From Halalkalicoccus sp. CGA53 (lineage in GTDB: Archaea > Halobacteriota > Halobacteria > Halobacteriales > Halalkalicoccaceae): DNA of 64,000 bases. This document shows, one piece after another, positions 42,718-51,600 of this stretch; position 1 is the stretch's first letter; each line of letters opens with the position of its first letter. Location: NCBI RefSeq assembly GCF_036429475.1, contig NZ_CP144125.1, positions 186,001 to 250,000 of the forward strand, read 5' to 3'. The notes under the pieces were generated by a model. That model saw only the letters and a program-made list of their open reading frames with translations, made no database searches and was not told where the DNA came from. Both the position numbers and the translations under genes were made by a program.

Positions 42718-42787
42718 GCGTCACCCTTGCCCGCTACGCTTCTACAGCGCCATCCCTACTCGACCACCAACCTGTTTCCGAAGAGCG

Positions 42788-43128
42788 ACAACAAAATTAA
42801 GCAGGTGCTCTCCCTCTAACTCATCGTCTGCTTGGGTAGGTTTCACACCGCATACAAGCAGATGCTTACTCTAAGCCGATGTGATCGACTGAGAGTAGAT
42901 GAACGGCATAGCCGTGCTCGCGACGGTTCGCTTCGGCCGCGAGCTGACTCGCTGCCTCAGACCCAAAACTAATGATCCACTGTATCGAACGGTGATGGAA
43001 TCTCAGCTCGTTCACGAAGCTTCAGGAGGGGTACCGAATTTCAATTTCTCGAATTTGAATACACGGTCAGATTGTTGGAAGAATTCCCATCAATAAATAT
43101 TTATAGTGGTTCCTCATACTATCGTGCC
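42788..43128 (+). promoter_or_regulatory. Gap of about 340 bases with the dctP promoter
   Basis: There is no gene. The right end has AATAAATATTTATAGTGG (43093-43110), a TATA box about 25-30 bases before the ATG at 43129, so dctP is probably translated from a leaderless mRNA. Short inverted arms (ACTCTAAG and CTGAGAGT) flank GATGTGATCGA near 42870-42895 and may be a regulator site. Confidence 0.45.
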
Positions 43129-44151
43129 ATGGGAGATAACATCACCCAAGGCCGTCGTCAATTCGTTAAAGCAACCGTAGCTACTGGGGTTGGTGGGATA
43201 ACAGGAATAACAGGATGTTTGGGTGCAACGGAAGATGAAATTTCATCGATTACAGGAACACCTCTAACTAGAGGACCCGACGACATCTTTGGACAGGCTT
43301 TTCGAGAAGCCGGTGAAATGTTTGAAGAAGAAACAGATGGTGAAGTTGAAGTAGAAATAGTTACCCTTGAGACTGAGGAGGAAGCAATTGATGCAACAGC
43401 TGATGGTTCAATCGACCTTTATCATACTTCGATGGGCGCACTCACGGTGGCATTTGCTCCAGAATTGGACTTCCTTGAAACACCATTCGTAACACGCGAC
43501 TATGATCATTTTCTTTCATTAACCGAGGAATGGGTCCACGATGGGCCACTAAATGAAAGTATGATTGAGGAAGGGAACCAGCGGGTGCTCGATTCAACTT
43601 TTCGTGGACAAAGAGGGACAATTACACAAGAACCTGTTAGTCACGTAGATGATGTCCAAGGAATGCAAATGAGAGTTCCTCAGTTTGATGACTGGGTTCA
43701 GATTTGGGATGCCGTCGGAGTTAATCCTACCCCCGTTGATGCTGCAGAAGTATATCAGGCTCTAGAAACAGGTGTAGTTGAATCAATGGAAGCTCCCGTT
43801 GCACAATACGTGAGTCAGTCTACCTATGAAGTTGCTACGTACTTTACACAAACGGATCATTTGCCCCAAACGTTTAATTATGTGATCAATAATGATACAT
43901 GGGAGTCAATGTCTGATGGCCAACAAGAATTGTTTACCGAAATTCTCAGGGACAGAGCTCAGTGGGCTACGGATCAAGTTGACGAAAATACTGAAGAGTT
44001 GTTCGATATGCTTATAGATGAACATGATGTAACTTTGATCTCGTCTGATGAAGTTGATCGGGATTCTTTCGTTGAATCTGCTGAATCCCGAATTGAAGAA
44101 TTGTTTGATGAGGAGTGGGAAAGCACTTTTGACGAAGTGTTAGACACCTAA
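43129..44151 (+). CDS. dctP: TRAP transporter substrate-binding lipoprotein
   Basis: A 340-residue protein. The start MGDNITQGRRQFVKATVATG has a twin-arginine-like signal, and the lipobox GITGCLGA anchors the mature N-terminus. The solute-binding fold shows FGQAFREAGEMFEEETDGEV, DLYHTSMGALTVAFAPELDF and the family signature GMQMRVPQFDDWVQIWDAVG, with the Arg that holds the substrate carboxylate (MRVP), followed by NPTPVDAAEVYQALETGVVE. The substrate is probably an organic acid. First of three co-oriented genes. Confidence 0.92.
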   Translation: MGDNITQGRRQFVKATVATGVGGITGITGCLGATEDEISSITGTPLTRGPDDIFGQAFREAGEMFEEETDGEVEVEIVTLETEEEAIDATADGSIDLYHTSMGALTVAFAPELDFLETPFVTRDYDHFLSLTEEWVHDGPLNESMIEEGNQRVLDSTFRGQRGTITQEPVSHVDDVQGMQMRVPQFDDWVQIWDAVGVNPTPVDAAEVYQALETGVVESMEAPVAQYVSQSTYEVATYFTQTDHLPQTFNYVINNDTWESMSDGQQELFTEILRDRAQWATDQVDENTEELFDMLIDEHDVTLISSDEVDRDSFVESAESRIEELFDEEWESTFDEVLDT

Positions 44152-44159
44152 TCGATACG

Positions 44160-44711
44160 ATGGCAAAGTTAATTGATTTAGTGCTAGATAAGGCCCATAG
44201 TACATTTGGGCTGATTGGGTTATATGTATTTTTATTTATGAGTGTAATGGCCCTATTACAAATCTTCTTTCGATTCACCTCGGCCTACATCGGATATTCG
44301 GGATATTGGACGGATACATTAGCACGATTTAGTTTAATGATATTAACATTAGCCGGGGTGCCTTACTCAATTCGGAAAAATGACCACATATCAATTAGGC
44401 CACTACTTGAGTATATTCCCAGAAAAATCAAAAAAGTATTATTTATTATTAGTGATATTGCTTCCTTATTATTATGCATTTTTGTTATTATTTCAGCGTT
44501 TGCTATTCTCCCGCGAGCAAGTAACCAGCAATTACAAGGAGCAGGGGGGTTTATTACACTGGGTCATGCTTATGCATTTTTTATAATAGCATTTTTTTTC
44601 GGGGCTGTATATATATTAGAAAGGTTAATAAAGGTGTTATTGGGTAGGGAACCAGATGCGGATGTTCAGCAAGAAGAGGAACTAGATGGAAATGTTCCGG
44701 AGGCGACATAA
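44160..44711 (+). CDS. dctQ: TRAP transporter small membrane subunit
   Basis: A 183-residue protein with four hydrophobic helices (for example FGLIGLYVFLFMSVMALLQI, IIAFFFGAVYILERL) and the conserved DctQ patch WTDTLARFSLMILTLAGVPY then SIRKNDHISI. It ends in an acidic tail (GREPDADVQQEEELDG). It starts eight bases after dctP stops and is followed directly by dctM. Confidence 0.9.
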   Translation: MAKLIDLVLDKAHSTFGLIGLYVFLFMSVMALLQIFFRFTSAYIGYSGYWTDTLARFSLMILTLAGVPYSIRKNDHISIRPLLEYIPRKIKKVLFIISDIASLLLCIFVIISAFAILPRASNQQLQGAGGFITLGHAYAFFIIAFFFGAVYILERLIKVLLGREPDADVQQEEELDGNVPEAT

Positions 44712-46025
44712 ATGGCTGAATTTGGAACGTTATTGGCTCTATTTTTAATAATACTAATTGGATTTTATTTATTGGGGACGCCAATTGCGTTTTCTCTTGG
44801 ACTGACTTCCCTCACAATTATGTTATTACCGGTAGGTCCATCATTCACCTACCAAGTGTTTGCGTCACAAATGTATTCTCAATTGAATAGCTTCACATTG
44901 CTAGCAATTCCGTTTTTCCTATTTGCTGGAAGAATGATGAACGTAATAGGGATGACAGATGACCTTTTCGATTTTGCTACAGAATTAGTTGGATCTTTTC
45001 CCGGCGGTCTTGGACATGTAAACGTAGTAGTTAGTATACTGTTTTCTGGAATGAGTGGATCAGCTGTCGCTGATGCTGCTGGAGTAGGTGTTGTAGAATA
45101 TAAGGCAATGGTTGAGAGAGGGTATTCTGGAAGGTTTGCCGCTGGTATAACAGGTGCATCAGCGACAATTGGTCCTATAATACCACCAAGTATCCCACTG
45201 ATCATATATGGAGTATTTGCTGAAGAGTCAATTGGCGCATTATTTATTGCTGGAATTATTCCAGGATTACTAATGGGGGTTTGTTTAATGATTTTTATTA
45301 CATTATTAGCCCTGCGAGCTGGTGAGAAACTATCGCAGACGCGATTTCCGAATTTAAAAAGGCTAGGTATAACTGGCTTAAAGGCTGTTCCTGGATTCTT
45401 GGCACCAGTGATAATTATCGGAGGGATTTTGTTCGGATTTTTCACACCAACGGAAGCGGCCGCTGTAGCCGGTCTATATACCGTTATAATTGGGTTTGGA
45501 CATTATGGCTTAAAGCTGGAAAATATACTACAGACTTCTAAAAAGACGTTTGAGGATACTGCGGTACTGACTATAATTATTGGATTTGCAAGTGTTTACG
45601 CATTCTTGATTAACATTTCTGGACTCCCATCAATGATTGAAGCCTTTGTTTTAGATTTCCCCTTCGGGGCTACTCTTCTCCTATTTATCATAGTAGCGCT
45701 CTTATTAATACTGGGTACCTTCATGTCGCTACTCGCTATTATCATTGTCACCGTCCCTTTACTAGCTCCTATTCTTCCCGCTCTAGGAATCAATGTCATT
45801 CATTTCGGGATCGTGATGATGATAGCATTGATGATTGGCCTTATCACTCCCCCTCTTGGAATTATATTATTTGTGCTAGAACGAGTGACCCCATTGAGTC
45901 TGGTGGAAATATCGAAAGGTGTTGCGATATTTTACATCCCATTACTCACTGCCTTGATTATTCTCATACTGTTCCCGGAGCTATCGTTATACTTACCGAG
46001 AAGGTTCGGATTAGGTGGGCTCTGA
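44712..46025 (+). CDS. dctM: TRAP transporter large membrane subunit
   Basis: A 437-residue polytopic protein that forms the Na+-coupled transport channel. It shows LLAIPFFLFAGRMMNVIGMT, FSGMSGSAVADAAGVGVVEY, GASATIGPIIPPSIPLIIYG and LLILGTFMSLLAIIIVTVPL, the conserved substrate and sodium-site stretches of DctM. The ATG abuts the dctQ stop. The end LPRRFGLGGL is plausible as natural. IS debris begins a few bases downstream. Confidence 0.93.
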   Translation: MAEFGTLLALFLIILIGFYLLGTPIAFSLGLTSLTIMLLPVGPSFTYQVFASQMYSQLNSFTLLAIPFFLFAGRMMNVIGMTDDLFDFATELVGSFPGGLGHVNVVVSILFSGMSGSAVADAAGVGVVEYKAMVERGYSGRFAAGITGASATIGPIIPPSIPLIIYGVFAEESIGALFIAGIIPGLLMGVCLMIFITLLALRAGEKLSQTRFPNLKRLGITGLKAVPGFLAPVIIIGGILFGFFTPTEAAAVAGLYTVIIGFGHYGLKLENILQTSKKTFEDTAVLTIIIGFASVYAFLINISGLPSMIEAFVLDFPFGATLLLFIIVALLLILGTFMSLLAIIIVTVPLLAPILPALGINVIHFGIVMMIALMIGLITPPLGIILFVLERVTPLSLVEISKGVAIFYIPLLTALIILILFPELSLYLPRRFGLGGL

Positions 46026-46029
46026 TAAC

Positions 46030-46232
46030 CAAGAGATCAAACACCGTTGCATAAGGCTCACAACGCCCGAATGGATGATGATGCCTACAATCAGCGGTCA
46101 ATGAGTGAAATAGGCTTCTCGCAGTTGAAGGAAGACGACGGCGAGAAGCTGCGCTCCCGGAGCTGGCACGGCCAGTTCCGGGAGCTGACTCGGAAGTGCA
46201 TCGTCCATAACCTGACGCAGGCGGCGAGTTAG
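46030..46232 (+). pseudogene. IS5-family transposase C-terminal remnant (copy C)
   Basis: EIKHR appears, then after a shift HKAHNARMDDDAYNQRSMSE, GFSQLKEDDGEKLRSRSWHG and QFRELTRKCIVHNLTQAAS with a stop. This is the last 65 residues of a haloarchaeal IS5 transposase, containing the final Glu region and the W-x-x-Q-F-R-E-L tail. It begins right after dctM. 46233-46513 holds no gene that I recognise. Confidence 0.7.
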
Positions 46233-46513
46233 GGCTCGCCGCCTGCTCCCCTTCTCCGGACGTATCCGGGAGAGGTATCGCCGTCGTCACCGGAACAATG
46301 GAGCAAGATACCATAGTTTTGACCCTTCGATAAACACCGCTAGCGACAGCTATCGCATCTTCTGACTCCAAGAACCGGTCTCTGACGCCGTAAAACCGTG
46401 AATGATCGACCCCACCCCGACGCAGTCTTGCGTTCAACAAGGCAGGAGATTCTCATCTAGACAGTGCTACTAACACTGAATCTATTAGAGAATTGAATCT
46501 GAACGCACAAAGA

Positions 46514-47587
46514 TTACCAATACACAGCTACTGGCCGGATCACGACAAGAGGTTCATTAGCACTAAACGTATTGTCGTCGACCGATATATTATCGGATCC
46601 ATTCATATCCTCCAGCATATTTTCGAAGCTATTGCGAAGCTGCTCCATCTCGCTCTCGCTAAACACGGTTTCCGCGACGCGCAGAAATTCAACGTAATCC
46701 CAATTGCTGTCCTCGTCTTTGTGGGTTTCTACGACGCGGCCGAGCGCAGTGTATCTTTTGGGTCTGAGGAGATCTGTCTTCTCGACCCGCAACTTATCCA
46801 AATTCAATAACATACCGCACTGTGTGTATGTTCCGTCCGAACCCTCGTTCTCTTCCTCAACAAGCTCAAGGATTAAACAGATATCCTCGCCGTACACTAC
46901 TTCCAGAAGCTTTTGCAATTGTTGGTTTTTCTTTTGTTGCTGCTGTTGTTGTATGCCAGAAATAATCGGATTGGTTTCAGGGTTGAATATATCGCTCCAG
47001 ACATTTTCGGAACCCTGTCCTAAGGCATTTTCTGACGCTCCGGATTGTAGTTGGTCCCATCGCTCTTGAGCATGTGGACGACCCGTGAAACCATCTGTAG
47101 AGACGGCGTCGTGGTCATCTTCTGACCCGCATTGTTCATCAAGACTTTCCAATTGTTCAACGGTAATGAGTCTGGACAGCGCCAGTATCGTCCGATACAG
47201 CGGATCAATCTGGCCTTCGCCCGTCACCCGAACGATATCGCCTAATTCCAAATCCTGATTCATTGGCTTGATCTTCTCCTGCTCATCGAGATCTTGTTCA
47301 AGCAAGGTATGCAACCCTTGGTCGATGACACGCCCCGCCGTATCGGACATACGTTCAGCTGTCAGGGCGCCTGAGAGGTCACTCTCGATATTGAGGCGGC
47401 CAAGCATTTCGAGAAACGGAAGAGCTACATCGACGCCAGCACCGGCGGTAGCGTCACCTTGGATATCTGTACGTTCGTGCTCTTCTATGGTGTTCGGAAC
47501 CATGCCGTGCAGGGATGCATACCAGCCGTCTACAGTAACTTCGTCCAGGTAGATATAGTCGCGAATCGTGTCTCCCCTACTTGTCAT
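46514..47587 (-). CDS. DUF6414-like protein, unknown function
   Basis: A 357-residue acidic, soluble protein. The start RDYIYLDEVTVDGWYASLHG and the end EPLVVIRPVAVYW match the pattern of DUF6414-type proteins. In the middle are a possible oligomerisation helix (ERMSDTAGRVIDQGLHTLLE) and a glutamine tract (IQQQQQQKKNQQLQKLLEVV). No catalytic motif is visible. It is transcribed divergently from the helicase at 47737, so the 150-base gap holds both promoters. The assignment comes from memory of the end motifs and is uncertain. Confidence 0.6.
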   Translation of the reverse strand: MTSRGDTIRDYIYLDEVTVDGWYASLHGMVPNTIEEHERTDIQGDATAGAGVDVALPFLEMLGRLNIESDLSGALTAERMSDTAGRVIDQGLHTLLEQDLDEQEKIKPMNQDLELGDIVRVTGEGQIDPLYRTILALSRLITVEQLESLDEQCGSEDDHDAVSTDGFTGRPHAQERWDQLQSGASENALGQGSENVWSDIFNPETNPIISGIQQQQQQKKNQQLQKLLEVVYGEDICLILELVEEENEGSDGTYTQCGMLLNLDKLRVEKTDLLRPKRYTALGRVVETHKDEDSNWDYVEFLRVAETVFSESEMEQLRNSFENMLEDMNGSDNISVDDNTFSANEPLVVIRPVAVYW

Positions 47588-47736
47588 GCGTATAACTGTC
47601 TTGTAGAACTCAAAGATGTTTCGCTGGTAGCGTGTTGCTCTCCGACAAGGGTCAGGAATATGTGATTGTTAGCCTATCAGGAGTTAATTTTATACCACAA
47701 TGCAACACTCAGTACTGGCAGAGAAGTTCTCTATAA

Positions 47737-49743
47737 ATGTCCTTAGATAAGGCGGGAAGAGATCTTGGCAGAATTCGTAACAAAACGAGAAAAATTCTCA
47801 GAGCTGCCAGTAATGTAGATAGACCTGTGCTGATTGAATCTCCGCCTAACAGTGGAAAGACAACTGGATCATACGAACTTGCATTGAAATGTGACGTTCC
47901 AATCACACACTTGACCGCGAGAATCGATCTATACGCTCAAGCGAGAGAGTTCTTTCAAGCAAACAAGGATATCAATTTCGAGATCATACCTAGTCCACAT
48001 CGAACCTGTGAATCATTTAGGCGTGATGATGGAATCGGGACTGAATTACGTCGCCTCTATGACATGGGTTTCTCTGGGCGAGAGCTACACTTTCGGGACA
48101 TAGCGAAGACACCGTGTCAGACTGGGGAGGGATGTGAGTATATCACGAAATTAGAGAAATTAGAAAATGATATAGATGATATTGATTTTCTCATAGGCCA
48201 TTATATTCATGCGCACATTCCGCATTATACGACTAATCGTATCGTAGTGATCGACGAATTTTCACTCTCAAGTTATGTTGAAGAGTATTCCGACAGTCAA
48301 GTAACAAGGCTTGTAGACCGATTCTTAGTGAGGATCAACGACAGTAAAGAACCTTTCCCCAGTGAGATGACTGATACCAATACATTACTGCAAAAAAGAC
48401 GCGATCCGGAAACACGGGACGCTGCTATCGAATGGTTCGAGGCTCATAAGGTTACTAACGATGCAGTACGAGAATTTGATTTTCTAAAGCACTCGGATCC
48501 GTATCGGACTAGAACGTACATTGAAGCTCCATTTTTGACATTCACACTGCTATGTATGGAAACGCTTCAATCGGGGGTTGAAACGGAGGGACGGCATAGC
48601 CCAGAACTCAAGGTGGCACCTCTTCCGGATTCGAAATACACTGAAGTATGGACGAATGCAGGATTGAATCCACATACTCGATGTGTTCAACAAGAAGAGA
48701 GAGTCTATGTTTTTGATCCTCCAGATCTTTCCTCCTCATATCAGATCATAGGGCTTGACGGAACACCTACGACAGAACTATGGGATCTCGTTTTTGCCCC
48801 TGACGCAGGATTTGATCACCGTCCCGTTATTAAGAGGAAGCATTTGGCTGACTACCTATCCTCGGCAATGAATATGTCTCTATTCCAGATCGGGGAAGGA
48901 ATGTATCCATATGCTGGAGGACGAATCAGTAAGAAAGACGGAAGGCGTTTTGAGAAGGTTCAGTCCTTTGAGAACCAGAGATTTGCTCTGATTACTAGTA
49001 AGAAAGCACTCAAGGAATACGAAAAGCACGGGTGGTTGGATTCATTTGTGAAACCAGATCAGCAGGGAGGGTCCGGAGACAAGGGATACAGAGCGACGAA
49101 TTTTGGTCGTGTTTTGAGTTCCAATGACTTCGAAAAAGAGTCGCTGGGGGTAGTTTCTGGAACTCCATTTCCTGGTCACGATGTAATAGAGCGCTGGGCG
49201 GCTTTCTTTGGTGAAAGCGTCGAACCAGTCGGTCGAGGAACTGAGAAGTCGTTTGGCGAGTTCGGGGATCTTATCTATAAACATTTAACGCATGACAGGG
49301 TCATCCAAGCAATCCTTCGATTCGGACGTCACGAATCGGTGATTGAAGAAGGAGGAGCTGTCGTCTACGTCAATACTCAGGCTGTGCCTGGTTGGTTAGA
49401 TTGCCCACCTGCTACTCATCTTCGAGACAAATCGCGCAGATCTTCAAAGGCAGAAATAGTAATTGAAGAGCTGGTCCATTTGACCCGATCAGATGAACAC
49501 TCTGCCCTCCAGTATCAGTCCGTCCCCAGCCTGACTGACCGTTTGAAAGGTGAAGTCACACCAGAGTATGTTCGAAAAATTCTGAACGAACTAGCCGATG
49601 GTGGTTTGGTAGAAGTCCGGAGGAACCATGGATTCCGTGGAGCGGATCTCTATCGATGGGTTGGAGATGACGATCTTGTTCCCGATTCGGAGCGTTGCCA
49701 TCTGGATTTAAATGGTAAAAGATACACTTTGAAGTCTCCCTAA
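47737..49743 (+). CDS. SF2-type helicase with C-terminal winged helix
   Basis: A 668-residue protein. Walker A/motif I is ESPPNSGKTTGSYELA (about residue 33), motif II is RIVVIDEFSLSSYVEEY, motif III-like is IIGLDGTPTTELWDL, then VVSGTPFPGHDVIERWAAFF and a motif VI-like VIQAILRFGRHESVIEEGGA. The last 80 residues form a winged helix (LTDRLKGEVTPEYVRKILNE, LADGGLVEVRRNH). A cysteine pair near TPCQTGEGCEYI may bind metal. The combination suggests a replicative or DNA-processing helicase of an extrachromosomal element. A TATA-like TTAATTTTATACC is 40-50 bases upstream of the ATG. Confidence 0.75.
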   Translation: MSLDKAGRDLGRIRNKTRKILRAASNVDRPVLIESPPNSGKTTGSYELALKCDVPITHLTARIDLYAQAREFFQANKDINFEIIPSPHRTCESFRRDDGIGTELRRLYDMGFSGRELHFRDIAKTPCQTGEGCEYITKLEKLENDIDDIDFLIGHYIHAHIPHYTTNRIVVIDEFSLSSYVEEYSDSQVTRLVDRFLVRINDSKEPFPSEMTDTNTLLQKRRDPETRDAAIEWFEAHKVTNDAVREFDFLKHSDPYRTRTYIEAPFLTFTLLCMETLQSGVETEGRHSPELKVAPLPDSKYTEVWTNAGLNPHTRCVQQEERVYVFDPPDLSSSYQIIGLDGTPTTELWDLVFAPDAGFDHRPVIKRKHLADYLSSAMNMSLFQIGEGMYPYAGGRISKKDGRRFEKVQSFENQRFALITSKKALKEYEKHGWLDSFVKPDQQGGSGDKGYRATNFGRVLSSNDFEKESLGVVSGTPFPGHDVIERWAAFFGESVEPVGRGTEKSFGEFGDLIYKHLTHDRVIQAILRFGRHESVIEEGGAVVYVNTQAVPGWLDCPPATHLRDKSRRSSKAEIVIEELVHLTRSDEHSALQYQSVPSLTDRLKGEVTPEYVRKILNELADGGLVEVRRNHGFRGADLYRWVGDDDLVPDSERCHLDLNGKRYTLKSP

Positions 49744-49750
49744 GTCCACT

Positions 49751-49972
49751 CTATTTATTGAAAACGGGGCCAGTCCACGACGGGTCTATTTGATCTTCAA
49801 ATTCAAACTCGCAGAGATCTATGTATTCCGCAATCCCAATTCTCAGCTGACTTGCTCGTAATTTCTGTGGAGAGGGTTCTCTATCATTGATCCACTCGGA
49901 CAGCGGTGTCGAAATTATCAACCAGTCCTGTTCGTGCCAGGTTTGTGGCTCCTGATATTGTACTGACTCCAT
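49751..49972 (-). CDS. Small acidic protein, unknown function
   Basis: A 73-residue protein, MESVQYQEPQTWHEQDWLII, RIGIAEYIDLCEFEFEDQID then PSWTGPVFNK. It has no recognised motif. GGTTTAAATATCATACTGG lies about 30 bases before the ATG on the minus strand, which fits an archaeal TATA box with a leaderless transcript. It is convergent with the helicase gene, with seven bases between the stop codons. Confidence 0.5.
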   Translation of the reverse strand: MESVQYQEPQTWHEQDWLIISTPLSEWINDREPSPQKLRASQLRIGIAEYIDLCEFEFEDQIDPSWTGPVFNK

Positions 49973-50044
49973 CTCCTTTGCTGAGCCAGTATGATATTTA
50001 AACCTTCCAATCCATGCTAATTGCTAACATTTCAGATGTAGTGA

Positions 50045-50411
50045 ACTGGCTCCTACTAGTATAATAGAAATCTTTGATTAATGAGCCGCATGATTTCATT
50101 CACGTCTAGTAGTAATAAAGTTCCGCGGTAGCGCTTGTACCGCATCCGCGGCTCCCTCCACGGGGTGTCGGGTAATCGTTCAGTCTGCCTACGGCAGACA
50201 CCGCTCGCAAGCTCGCTTGAACGAATACTCCGAACCCCGCTACAGTCGCAGGTGCACCGTCCGCGACACCTGGTCGGGGATGTGTAGCGAACAATCACAC
50301 ATCAAACAGACGAGAGTCCGTTCGGACTCATATCAAATAGTATAGCAATCAGAGTTCCTGATTCAGAGCATCATCGATCTCTGAATCCTGTAAACAAAAA
50401 CCAGAAAATAA
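50045..50411. other. Gap with a GC-rich, palindrome-rich noncoding block
   Basis: About 50130-50300 is clearly richer in G and C than the surrounding DNA and has hairpins: GTCTGCC-TAC-GGCAGAC near 50190-50206, GCTCGCAAGCTCGC just after, and CGGTGCACCTGCGAC on the complementary strand. The minus-strand frame through it (for example RYKRYRGTLLLLDVNEIM) has cysteine- and arginine-rich parts and no family match. A structured RNA or the end of a lost IS200/IS605-type element are both possible. The integrase promoter lies at the right end (ATATCAAATAGTATAGCAAT). Confidence 0.4.
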
Positions 50412-51599
50412 ATGAGCGACAAAGCGACCCGAAGAGCGGATAGCAACGAAAACGAGCAGGAAAACGAGGTTCCACTCAACCAAGAAGATGTCGAGAAAGA
50501 AATCGCCAAACTTCTTATTGAACATAATGATCTCTATGAGGCCAAGCAGCTTGAGAGAGTATCTATCCGCTGGGGAATTGAGAGGTACTCAGCTGACCGA
50601 GAACGCGAATTAGCCAATTCGACATTAGAAGCAATCGAAAAGCGTTGCGGAAGACTCGAGGAATGGTGTGAAGAAAACGGAATCGAGGCATTTTCAGACC
50701 TCGATAAGCGTGATCTCATCGACTACTTTGACTGGCTCGTCAACGAGGCACCAACAGAAGTCACCGAGTATGCGAAAGCAACAGAAAAGGCGCATAGAGA
50801 CACAATCAGGTGTCTACTAAGACATCTATCAAATTACGGCTACGTCAAGCCCAATCTCCATGAGAGTATCAAACCGATCCAACTGAACCAGGAAGAGGCC
50901 GCCCGTGATGCGACAGTTGACCCGGAAGTCGCGAAAGCTGCGAAAGCACACTTAGAAAGATACAAATTTGGATCGACACCCCATGTAGTAATCTCTGCAT
51001 TGGTAAATACTGGGTGCAGAACTAGTACTCTCCGAGCTATTGATCGTGATGACTGCAAGCTTGATGCTGAGATCCCTCATATCGAGATTCGTCATCGGCC
51101 TGAGTCCGGAACTCCATTAAAAAATGGAAAGTCCGGAGAACGAAACATTAGTCTAAGTGAGGAGTTCTGCGAGCTGATAGTCGACTATCTATCCCGTCAA
51201 CCGGTAAGCGAAGATGAGTTCGGACGTGAACCACTCTTCACAGCCGGATTTGGTCGTCTCTCGGCCTCAACGATTAGAAAATACACATATACCTACACAC
51301 GTCCCTGCGCAATCGGGCGAGACTGTCCCGAAGGACGAGATCCTGAGGACTGCGAAGCAGAGAAGCCAAGCTCTGCTTCCAAATGTCCTTACAGCAAATC
51401 ACCTCATGCATTCCGCCGTGGTTACATCACAGAGAATCTCAAATCGATTGAGCCTGGAATCATCAGCGAGGTCTGTGACGTCTCCCTAGACGTTCTCTAT
51501 AAGCACTACGACGCTCGTGATGAGTTCGATAAGATGGCTGCTCGACTGAAGCTCTTGGAAAAGAGTGGAGACAGCCTTCACGGGTATGGAGGTGAGTAA
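50412..51599 (+). CDS. Tyrosine recombinase (second integrase)
   Basis: A 395-residue protein. The charged N-terminus (MSDKATRRADSNENEQENEV) is followed by a core-binding domain (STLEAIEKRCGRLEEWCEEN). The catalytic domain has VNTGCRTSTLRAIDRDDC (first Arg), SPHAFRRGYITENL (H-x-x-R, His about 332) and the nucleophile Tyr366 in LYKHYDARDEF. It shares with the left-end integrase a cysteine-rich insert (IGRDCPEGRDPEDCEAEKPS, KCPYSK). Its stop is immediately followed by the serine recombinase gene. It could be the integrase of a separate element that entered the same island. Confidence 0.9.
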   Translation: MSDKATRRADSNENEQENEVPLNQEDVEKEIAKLLIEHNDLYEAKQLERVSIRWGIERYSADRERELANSTLEAIEKRCGRLEEWCEENGIEAFSDLDKRDLIDYFDWLVNEAPTEVTEYAKATEKAHRDTIRCLLRHLSNYGYVKPNLHESIKPIQLNQEEAARDATVDPEVAKAAKAHLERYKFGSTPHVVISALVNTGCRTSTLRAIDRDDCKLDAEIPHIEIRHRPESGTPLKNGKSGERNISLSEEFCELIVDYLSRQPVSEDEFGREPLFTAGFGRLSASTIRKYTYTYTRPCAIGRDCPEGRDPEDCEAEKPSSASKCPYSKSPHAFRRGYITENLKSIEPGIISEVCDVSLDVLYKHYDARDEFDKMAARLKLLEKSGDSLHGYGGE

Positions 51600-51600
51600 G

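Larger units (their letters stand above)
41339..42787 (-). mobile_element. Second IS1595 copy, truncated and split by IS630-B
   Basis: 41339-41556 and 42718-42787 match the right half of the intact element at 21536-22538. They cover the start of the transposase gene, GGGTGACGCGG at the left of the break, and GCGTCACCCTTGCCCGCTAC to GAAGAGCG on the other side. The break falls in the loop of the hairpin seen in the intact copy. The left half of this copy is gone. Confidence 0.75.
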
